From Collodictyon triciliatum (Eukaryota; CRuMs), in NCBI GenBank assembly GCA_043381765.1, contig JBHJMP010000852.1:1-43047 (forward strand): a DNA stretch of 43,047 nucleotides. The letters are read 5' to 3'. The position numbers and the translations under genes were made by a program. Shown here in pieces: positions 34,763-43,047 of the stretch. The notes beneath the pieces were generated by a model, which was not told where the DNA came from, did no database searches, and was given only the letters and a program-made list of their open reading frames with translations. How positions within the stretch are numbered: position 1 is the stretch's first letter; every line of letters begins with the position of its first letter.

Positions 34763-36135
34763 TTCTGCAGTGGATTGATAGTCCTTTAGCCATATGATTA
34801 GCACGGGATAAGTTAAAAGATAATTCGCTCACTCGAAAGAAACTTTGAAGATACCGAAATGGTTCTGTTTTTTTTCCAACTGTGTTAGTGACCTTAGCAT
34901 GACACATTGAGTCTGTAAAAATGGAAAGCAAGGAGGCACAATGATTCATTGTCAAAGTCGAATACCACACCTCTGGGGTTCCTTCAAAATACCCATTTTC
35001 TTGCACAAGGGTTGTTTGTGTTTGTTCGATTGCGATCTATGGCGCTTATTTCCTTGGGTGTCAAGCGTCAGAAGAAATGAATGTTGGTAATCATACCATA
35101 TCTAGACAAAGCGCACAGCAAAGGAGTTTGAGCCGCTTCCACCGTTCTTCATGGCGATATGAATGTGGTTGCTGATGTAGAACTAATGTTGAATTACTGA
35201 TATTGGATTTTATAGAATCAGTATTTATAAATTTTGTTAATAATTCTCAGATGAATTTTTACATTATTATATTAACTAAAGAATTTTTTTTTCCTTTATT
35301 CGATTCAAAGTTTAACTAAAGAATTATAAAATAGGTATGTACAATTAAAATCTGAGGTGGCTGATATTCAAAAAGACGAGCGTTGAAAAAATCGGCCATA
35401 CTTCTACATTTGGGAAGACGACATGGAAGCAACGAAGTAGTTCAATTCTATTGTGTGGCTGAAAGAGGATTTCCACAATAAGATAAGTGAAATCGAACTG
35501 TATATGGTAAACAATTATATGACGCCATCATGGAAGCAAGAAATTTTTCCTTTTCCGAATGGACAGCGGGTTGAGAACAACAAGCAAACTACAAGAAACT
35601 GAAACACGAATGATTGGCAAATGATTGACAAATGATCAAAAACCGTGTTTATTTTCTGTTCAAACAACCACTTTTCTCTTTCTCTTTCGTTTTTTACACA
35701 AATATATATATATTATATTACGCGCAGATAAAACTAACGATTGCAGTCTTCCCTCTCACCATCACCCCAATGCCGCGTAAAACGAAGGCGGCCCGCACAA
35801 CATCTTCCTTCCCTTTCGCCCACTCCGTTTTCCTCTTCTCCAACACCTCAACCAAACCACCAACGAATCCAGCAAACACACCAACGCATATAACTCCACC
35901 CACCACCATCCACTAGAAAACGCCAAACAACGATATCGCAAACACCATCCCATCCCATCCCACCCCACACAAACACAAACACAAACACAAACACAAACAC
36001 AAACACAAACACAAACACAAAGACAAAGACAAACACAAACACAAAGACAAACACAAAGACAAACACAAAGACAAACACAAAGACAAACACAAAGACAAAC
36101 GCAAACACAACAAACCGACCAACGAAGCAGCCAAG
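34763..36135. other. Divergent intergenic region
   Basis: This is promoter space between the SLC38A9-like and HMG genes. A possible 5' exon of the transporter, encoding MQENGYFEGTPE, is at about 34971-35006 (-). The last 170 bases are an ACAAAC repeat leader (35970-36105). No other gene is seen. Confidence 0.5.
35970..36105. repeat. (ACAAAC)n/(ACAAAG)n microsatellite in HMG-gene leader
   Basis: About 135 bp of hexamers ending 31 bases before the HMG start codon; on the transcript strand it is a C/A-rich, G-poor leader. Confidence 0.95.
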
Positions 36136-37062
36136 ATGCACCGCCCCACGCACGAGCAAACGCTGCCGCCCATCTCCGCCCTGACGATCGCCCTGACTGC
36201 CGCCCGGTCGCCGTCCCTGCCCCTGCCCCTCGCGTCCACGCTGCTCCCGACACCGCCCCCCGCCTCCTCAAAGGATGCCGCACTCTCCTCTGACTCCTCT
36301 GACTCCTCAGACGCGGAGACCGAACCCCACCACCACCCTGCCGAGGCCGCGGAGGCAACACCGCTCGGCAGCCGCTTCATGGCTCTCGACCTGCTTGCCG
36401 CCTGCGTGGCTCATCACGCCCGCAACGACGACGCTGCCACACACACCGCCCCGCCGCTCATCTGGGAGCCGCCCGCCCACCCACAACCACAGCCACATTC
36501 GCAACCACAGCCACAGCCACATTCGCAGCCACAACCACAGCCACAATCGCAACCACAGCCACAGCCACAGGGCAGACGCCTCCCTGCACTGTCGGCCCGG
36601 TCTGTGCGGCGATTCGAGGCGGTGTATCGGCTGCAGCCGAGCGGGGAGGGGCGGACACCCGGGGCGCTGCGGACAGCGGGGATTGTCTTTGTGGACGAGA
36701 CGCCGCGAGAATGCGACAGCAACAGCAACAGCAACAGCGATGCCAATGCCGATGGAGAGAATGACAAGCCAAAGCCAAAGCAAAAGGAGAAGGAGAAGGA
36801 GAAGGAGAAGGAGAAGGAGAAAGGCAAAGGCAAAGGCAAAGATGGGCCCGTCTTCCCGCTCACGCCCGTCCTCGGCAAACGCAAGATCAACGCGTTTCTG
36901 GCGTACACCACCGTCCACCGCAGACACCTGCGCCTGCGCGACCCGTTCATGCACGAGACGGAGCTGCTGCGCCTGGTCTCGCGCCAGTGGAGGGCCATCC
37001 CGCCCCACGAGCGCACATACTACGAGGATCTTGCCCGCTCCATGAACAGCGACCGCCTCTGA
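36136..37062 (+). CDS. HMG-box DNA-binding protein, intronless, 308 aa
   Basis: One HMG box at about residues 252-306 (KRKINAFLAYTTVHRR...HETELLRLVSRQWRAIPP...YYEDLAR). It carries the N-A-F start of helix 1, a helix-2 Trp (RQW) and the Y-x-x-L-A helix-3 pattern; the KINAFLAY start also recalls the alpha-box HMG of fungal mating-type proteins. Such domains bend DNA, and a transcription-factor role is likely. The rest is low complexity: Ser/Asp/Glu run (about 53-65), Pro-Gln-His-Ser tract (about 115-151) from CCACAG-like units, an Asn-Ser run and a Lys-Glu run just before the box. The gene is GC-rich and unspliced, like the Myb gene at 24061. ATG 36136 follows an ACAAAC repeat leader. The box lies at the extreme C-terminus, ending six residues before the stop. 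Confidence 0.82.
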   Translation: MHRPTHEQTLPPISALTIALTAARSPSLPLPLASTLLPTPPPASSKDAALSSDSSDSSDAETEPHHHPAEAAEATPLGSRFMALDLLAACVAHHARNDDAATHTAPPLIWEPPAHPQPQPHSQPQPQPHSQPQPQPQSQPQPQPQGRRLPALSARSVRRFEAVYRLQPSGEGRTPGALRTAGIVFVDETPRECDSNSNSNSDANADGENDKPKPKQKEKEKEKEKEKEKGKGKGKDGPVFPLTPVLGKRKINAFLAYTTVHRRHLRLRDPFMHETELLRLVSRQWRAIPPHERTYYEDLARSMNSDRL

Positions 37063-37267
37063 CGCAGACACCATCCCATATTTGTCCCGCTCGGGCATGC
37101 CATATATGTCATCCGCCGCCAAAGCCCGCTCCTCCGACTCTTCTCTTTGTTTCATGAGAGCCACTCTCGTGCAGCCTCTCTCTCTATACCCCACCGTGGA
37201 TATACTTACTTCCACCCATCCATCTATACATATTCACACACGAAATCGTCGGTTTGTCAAACATGTT
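37063..37267. other. Convergent intergenic spacer
   Basis: Only 205 bp separate the stop codons of the HMG and myotubularin genes, so their 3' UTRs probably overlap. No further feature is seen. Confidence 0.5.
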
Positions 37268-37614
37268 TTATGATGTGGCGGGTGCTCTGTGAGGGTCATC
37301 GTAGGGAACTGTCTTTTGCGGTTGCTGTCGCTGATGGTGGTGGTGTTGATTCAGGCCGAACGGCAAGGCTGCTTGCATCGCGAGTCCGTGGGATTGTCGC
37401 AGCAGAGCAGGTTCGCTTTCGCCATCGCCCTCGGTCTCTGCAGATGCTTGTGCCTTGTCGTCTTCTCCGTCATCGCTGTAGTCGCTATCGCTTTCGTCCT
37501 CGGAGCTCTGCGACGAGATGGAGAGGAGAGGAGAGGAAAGGAAAGGAAAGGCTGTGATTATGGTACATCATGGTAGACGATGGGAATGGAACGCCAGAAT
37601 AATATATATATGTT

Positions 37615-37675
<61 letters not shown>

Positions 37676-40600
37676 TTTCAGCAAGTGCGCAGAGCAGTGG
37701 ACTCTGGTTGCTGTCATTTTCTTTTGTCTGTCTCTTCCGAGGGCATATGTCAATTGAGAGCGGAGCTTGATTGTAGAATGGATGACTACATCAGAGAGTC
37801 GCGTCTCTGGTGGGATGTATGGGGTTAGGTCTCTGGGCAGGGCCACACCAATCTCCTGAAGGTAGTTGTCGATGGCCCAAAGCTTCTTCTTTAGCCGTGT
37901 CACCATCACGACTGGGTTCATTCTCTGCGTTTGTTCAGACCCAAATCCCCCTGATGACCGCGCAGTGTCGCTTTTGTCCCTTTCGAACACATATAATCAC
38001 GTCAGTACATTACCGGAGTGCTGAATTCAGTTAAGTTCAAGATAAGGAATGAAAGAAAAAAAGATCCATAATATTTCTTATCAAGTAGTAATCTTTTACT
38101 ACTCTATTTTTTTTCCATACACCCCTGCATCTTACACTTATTTTTCACACACTCCCCTACTTTAAAGATTAAGATTGGGCTCATGAGACTAAAATATGCA
38201 TAGAGTGAAACCTTTCTATTTCCTTCATACGCGTTGGGGCGAATGCTAAAGGACTAGTACCAGCCCCATTATCATTAAATATTGTTCTTGGTGTGCTGGC
38301 ACTCGTCATGGAAACTAAGTTGCCTCTAAATACATGAAATAAAAAGTTGATAGCAAAGCTATACCAAGACTACAGGCACACTCAGCCCTGATTTTGTATA
38401 ACAAAGATTGCACCTTATGCATTCTTCTTTCTTTCTTGATAGAGAAATCACCTTTCGTACGATTGATAGTCAAAAAACTCAGAGGGACACGGGGTTTGGA
38501 GGAATGGTGCATGCGGAGTCCATCGGAGATAGTAATTCACCCAAAGAGTGATGGCAATCGAATGTGGATTAGGTACAAGAGGAGGAAGTGAAATATTCTG
38601 GGCCACAAAAGGTTGATGCGGAACATATCTTGGGTTTTTGTAAAGAGTTTCCTGTATATAAATTGTCAGTAGGGGCTCTTCATGATTTACTCTCAAATAT
38701 GGATGCGTTACTGGAGTGAGATTGATGCAAATGCATATGAATTTAAGTTGGGGGTTACTTTATTTTGATACAAAAATGTCCACAGGGAATCGGTTTTTGT
38801 TTTTACATCTGCCTTGCTCCGTTCTTTCTCATTATCGTACAAAAATGTACCGAATCTATATTATGTGAATTTTTTTTATTTTACTTTAACAATTAATTGC
38901 GTGTGAGATTCATAATAGTCAGGAAAAAACTCGCAAGACACTATTCAACTGCCATTCTATATTTCTTATGCATTTCTCTTTTAAGATAGTATAACTTTAC
39001 CTGCATGAATGTATATGATCTAGTATATGAACAAGCATTAATTCGTTGAACTCAAATGCGTGTGGGTACTGAACGGAAATTTGCCAAACACAATCGATAA
39101 ATTGAATAAAAATTGGTGACCTCTGTTCATCTTTTCGATTCCTAAGAGTATAGAACTGTTTAGTTTTATAACGAAAAAGCAAAAGAAACAAAGCAAAGCA
39201 TAACAGAAAAGGATAGAAGAGAAAAAGAGAAAAAGAGAAAAAGAGAAAAAGAGAAAAAGAGAAAAAGAGAAAAAGAGAAAAAGAGAAAAAGAGAAAAAGA
39301 GAAAAAGAGAAAAAGAGAAAATAGAAGCATTCATGTACGAATTGATTGCTCTTCGAAGGGCATTTTTTTCAAGAATTTTACTTCAATATACTTTAGGATT
39401 ACCGGCTTCCGTGTCCTATTCTCTGAAAAAATTTATGTCCAAAAGAGCACCATTCTTTTTCAATAAGCCCCATAAAACCGATAACCGTCCGGTAGTACGA
39501 ATCCATGCAGAGCATAGCTAGACTTGTTAATTGAGGTGTTCTGCGGATAGGAGAAATATCTCAATGAAAAGTTAAAAGACAAAAATAAAGGAGAAAAAAA
39601 AACCTATCCCATCCATCGCTGCAGTGCACAATCCCTGTGTTTCCTTCTTCAACTAGCTTGATCATCTTGCTGACAGACGTCAATATGATTCTTATATGCA
39701 GTAGCCATTGGGTTTCATGTACAGATGAGTACCAGTGCTGGCACTTGCTCAATCGTGGCGGCTCACCTACAAAATCATACGATAAAAAGGCGGGACTAGT
39801 GTATGAGTTGCACAAAGCAAATAAAAAACAATAAAATAAACTAAAATAAAAAATTAAATACACAAACCATGGAGAGCATCAGGCTCGTTCATCGAGTTTC
39901 CATAATTGAGACATATCTGTTCAAAAGGTGGGTCTTTTTGAGGAATTGAGTATAATTAATAAATCAAACACATTCCGCCATAGCATACCCTCCTCAGTTT
40001 TCGATATGACTTGCGAACGACATGGATGTTCTCTATGTTCATGAACTCCACGGTCAAATTTGCATAATTACTTTTCAATTCAGAACCCTCTCCTTTAACC
40101 TGATAGCATGTTGTGTATATCCATTAATTCGGAAAAAGGTAGTTGATCATGCTCAGTTACAAGACATAAAAAAACAAACAAGCAAAGAAACAAACAAGCA
40201 AAGAAACAAAGAAACAAAGAAACAAAGAAACAAAGAAACAAAGAAACAAAGAAACAAAGAAACAAAGAAACAAAGAAACAAGCAAAGAAACAAACAAAGA
40301 AACAAGCGAAGAAACAAGCAAAGAAAGAAACAAACAAAGAGAGAAACAGACAAACACACAGACAAGCAGATGAATAACTATTTCTAAGTGCTATGAAAAT
40401 CGATGATTATTCACCTGATTACCCAAGGCGTTTATCCGAGGTCTGCAATCGTAGACATAAATCATTTTTGAAGAGGGATTTGTCTAAAAAAATGCAGGCA
40501 GATTATGAATTTCAGTCAAACATGGGGGTTACAGAAGAATACGAGGTTCTGTATGATCCAGTTCATTGAGAGTCAATTACTTTGTGAATCTCGTTTATCA

Positions 40601-42755
40601 ATAGTTCGTCAGACAGAGACCTATTAGCAGTAATTCCAACGCGTGGTTGACTACAGCGCAGAATAGCAGCCTTTCAAAAAGTAACTGTAAGAATAACTTT
40701 TCCTTCCCCTGACCCTTACCCATCCACTATTATGTAATCTATTGAAATCGATAATTATCCAAATATCAAACCGAACATAATTCTCTTACATCATTCACAG
40801 GATGTTTCCAACACAAAACAGGAATACGCCCTCGACTTCTATACTGCGAAACTAACTCTAGGATGGAGTCATCCACGCTTGATGGTACAACCAAATGGGG
40901 AGGATATGATGAACATATCTGCAAGTATAAAACCAAATGATTAGCAACAGTGCGTCGTTTTCCTTCTAGATAAGCGCTGATTTATAATTCTTTCTACATA
41001 TACATAACTTTTCTATTTATTTTTCTTCAAATACACTTCGAATCGAATAAAGGAAAAAATTCGTCATATACAACACATTTCTCAAATGTGTAAATCAAGT
41101 AATCAAGCGCGCCACTTAATTACCTTATATTCTGAGTTAACATATGAAATCCGCCATCTGTTTGTTGATGGTAGCCGAAAGCGTGAATATTCTGTCCTTA
41201 TATCACCCAGTTCCCACCCATTGAAGCTTCTCGCTTCTTCAAATTGAATAAGGTTTGGTAGTGCCGGAAAAAAAATGCGTCCTGGAAATGATCTATGCAA
41301 ATTGAAGCTTTTAAAAAGACACATCTACATATTGAGTTATCTTATCAGCGAACACATTTAAAGCAAAGATATATTTGATAATATCTCGGTGCAGCATTTG
41401 ATTCATCTATTATCTTGAGAAAAATATTGGAGTGCATTTGTTTAATACACCAGGAGAAATAAGGGGCACTTAACAACGTTTGAAGTTAACTCACAAACTT
41501 TTAATTCTGCTACAAGCCTCTGACCGATTAGACTTTTCCCTTGGGAATAAGAATCGGAGAAAGCGGAAATCCTTACATATGATTTCAAGGCCATACATGG
41601 ATTTCTTGTCATATGACCTCCTCCCTATCTACGATGATAATCGCCTCAGTTAGCAAGTCACTGCTAAACGCAAGCCAAATCCAACCGACCAGGATCCAAA
41701 TATACAGTCTCTTTTATATGTTTTTTTTTTTTAAAAAAAGAGGCACCTTCTTCACTCTCTCAATAGACGCCATAGTAACTGTACAATAATCTATGTCCAC
41801 TTCAAGCATCTAATCCCCCCAAAAGCAGCATATCAAATGACAGTAACCATAATATGAAATGCATACATGGTATTATTCATAAAAAGACTGGCACATTCTA
41901 AAAATATGATAGAAAAGCATTAAAATGGTGGCCATACATCCAGAGGGGTGCTCGATATGAATCCAAGTCTATAGACGGTTACATACAAATAGCCATTCAT
42001 TCTTCCCCCACGAAGAGAATTAATGAATTGGACCGCGTAGTACGCAACAATTTTTTCCTCCTCATACAATCGAACAGACGATGCAATGCTCTCTGAAGGC
42101 TGCATCAGTTGAAAACAATAATGATTATTTCGATATGTGAAAGAAATACACGTTTTATTTTTTTCACAAGACACATGTTTTAAATTCATTCTGGGCAACA
42201 ACATAGATGTCGATATGGACACATAGGAGACAATGAAAGAGCCAAACAGGATTCGAATGTCTGACTCTCGGATAGGCTGAGCCAGAATACCGCTTGCCCG
42301 GCAGATCTGTTAAGAGTTACCCGCGATGTTATTATTTTTCAAAGAAATATATCAACAATCTACAAAGTAAAATAAATATGCAATTAAGTCGAGTAAAAAT
42401 AAAGCAAAAGCAAAAGCAAAAGCAAAAATCAACAAAAAAGTATGCAATATATGATAAATTAAAAAAAAAACAAGCAGAATGAAACCGAATAATAAGGAGA
42501 AATATCGAACGAAGCAAAGGGAAGACCCTTCATGAAAGCATATAAAATAAAATAAACCCGGTGGTGATGCGGCTCCAGGTTCACCCTCCATCAACTTTGT
42601 CAATCCTGCTGCTTTGCCGCTTCTATGTGGCGCGTCCTCCTGATTCTCACAGCAAATCACCTCACCGAAGACCGAGCCACAGGCGCAGCGAAACACAAGC
42701 ACTCAGTCTTCCGGGTTGTGAATGAACCGCTTTTGGTACCTGAGCTTTCCTCCAT
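37268..42755 (-). CDS. Myotubularin-family phosphoinositide 3-phosphatase, 18 exons, 774 aa
   Basis: Removes the 3-phosphate from PI3P and PI(3,5)P2 on endosomal/lysosomal membranes. Exons (descending): 42755-42666, 42099-41938, 41809-41747, 41604-41495, 41292-41124, 40918-40790, 40670-40581, 40483-40415, 40099-39989, 39916-39868, 39766-39604, 39540-39403, 39141-39001, 38855-38759, 38651-38452, 38325-38212, 37979-37790, 37507-37268; 2325 nt. A GRAM/PH domain lies at about 31-115 ([18 protein letters not shown]). The phosphatase domain follows, with [58 protein letters not shown] and an intact active site HCSDGWDRT with Cys396 and Arg402, then [45 protein letters not shown] and LWVNYYLRW. The C-terminus has a Lys-rich helix and a Ser/Asp/Glu-rich then His/Gln-rich tail; no FYVE or C-terminal PH domain is visible. 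The catalytic motif indicates an active rather than pseudophosphatase member. Confidence 0.94.
37619..37673. repeat. (GT)n microsatellite in last myotubularin intron
   Basis: Dinucleotide tract inside intron 37508-37789. Confidence 0.95.
39222..39321. repeat. (GAGAAAAA)n microsatellite in a myotubularin intron
   Basis: Octamer tract of about 100 bp in intron 39142-39402; on the transcript strand it is a pyrimidine tract. Confidence 0.95.
40178..40333. repeat. (AAAGAAAC)n microsatellite in a myotubularin intron
   Basis: Octamer array with decayed edges (AAAC/AAGC variants) in intron 40100-40414; about 155 bp. Confidence 0.95.
41721..41739. repeat. T12A7 dyad
   Basis: T tract joined to A tract at the start of a myotubularin intron, eight bases past the exon ending at 41747. 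Confidence 0.85.
42408..42426. repeat. Short (AAAAGC)n repeat in myotubularin intron 1
   Basis: About three hexamer units in intron 42100-42665. The intron is otherwise AT-rich and featureless. Confidence 0.8.
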
Positions 42756-43047
42756 GTTCGCCTCATCAGCCAATGTCCTAATGAGGTATGAAAACACACA
42801 CATCAAATCACGCTGTCGCAAACCGCAATCGAATGATGCTGTTCCATCAATAACAATATGGCTTCATATCCAACCCATTTCAATTTTTACAACTCATATA
42901 ATTTATATTCGTTAAGAAAAAAAAGAGAAAAAAAGACACCGCTTCAAAGAGTCAACGAAGGCTACTTGGTTTCCACATTTTGTGGAGCTTTATCGAATGA
43001 AAATAATTTTGTATGAATCTCTTCTGCACCTTCCTATTTACCGAATC
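42756..43047. other. Upstream region of myotubularin gene
   Basis: Likely promoter and leader of the minus-strand phosphatase gene. No further gene start or RNA gene is visible before the window ends. Confidence 0.45.

Noticed and set aside
36307-37215. Minus-strand open frames of up to 302 codons opposite the HMG-box gene
   Set aside because: These are shadows of a GC-rich intronless gene; the only recognisable domain is on the plus strand.
42240-42310. B-box-like ATTCGAATCC on the minus strand with a small stem
   Set aside because: The matching A box is too close and no acceptor stem forms; it does not fold as a tRNA.

Overview
This window is nuclear DNA of an intron-rich eukaryote, most likely a unicellular one. 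Nine of the eleven recognised genes are split into 5 to 23 exons by mostly short introns (roughly 60-480 bp), and stop codons TAA, TAG and TGA are all used. Introns end in TAG, CAG or often AAG. Long pure microsatellites are abundant. No operon, rRNA, tRNA, CRISPR array or transposase gene was found. The gene set (E6AP-type ubiquitin ligase, Tubby, myotubularin, mRNA cap methyltransferase, Mrt4, SLC38A9-like carrier) is general eukaryotic and does not place the species. Animals, plants and ordinary fungi seem unlikely from the fusions and repeat style, but that is only an impression. A run of N at 21117-21750 is an assembly gap inside one gene.

Layout: (1) + strand 229-4233, coiled-coil protein of unknown family. 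(2) - strand 7594-4497, sugar-porter MFS transporter, 14 exons, 428 aa. (3) + strand 9145-14547, UBE3A/E6AP-like HECT ligase with an N-terminal AZUL zinc finger, 23 exons, 710 aa. (4) - strand 19893-15181, ankyrin-repeat plus Tubby fusion, 10 exons, 965 aa. (5) - strand 22236-20358, Mrt4 ribosome-assembly factor, interrupted by the gap. (6) + strand 24061-24822, intronless R2R3 Myb protein. (7) + strand 24943-27608, mRNA cap guanine-N7 methyltransferase, 7 exons, 340 aa. (8) + strand 28724-30772, small SANT/Myb-like protein, 9 exons, 260 aa. (9) - strand 34762-31733, SLC38A9-like amino-acid transporter, 8 exons, 511 aa. (10) + strand 36136-37062, intronless HMG-box protein. (11) - strand 42755-37268, myotubularin phosphoinositide phosphatase, 18 exons, 774 aa. 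I assembled these models by hand from splice sites, reading phase and family similarity. For the ten genes not cut by the gap, the total coding length is a multiple of three, which supports the models.

The genes do not form one pathway. Neighbours are arranged convergently (1/2, 3/4, 8/9, 10/11), divergently (2/3, 5/6, 9/10) or in tandem, as is usual in compact eukaryotic genomes. Two themes recur. Membrane-lipid and lysosome biology is represented by the phosphoinositide-binding Tubby fold, the PI3P/PI(3,5)P2 phosphatase and the SLC38A9-like carrier. Information processing is represented by the cap methyltransferase, Mrt4, Myb, SANT and HMG proteins. No functional coupling is shown by the sequence.

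The most unusual features are the ankyrin-Tubby fusion, the placement of one long microsatellite inside one intron of almost every split gene, recurring T-tract/A-tract dyads, two GC-rich intronless transcription-factor genes sharing CCACAG-type repeats, and a cluster of inverted repeats at 22757-23107.
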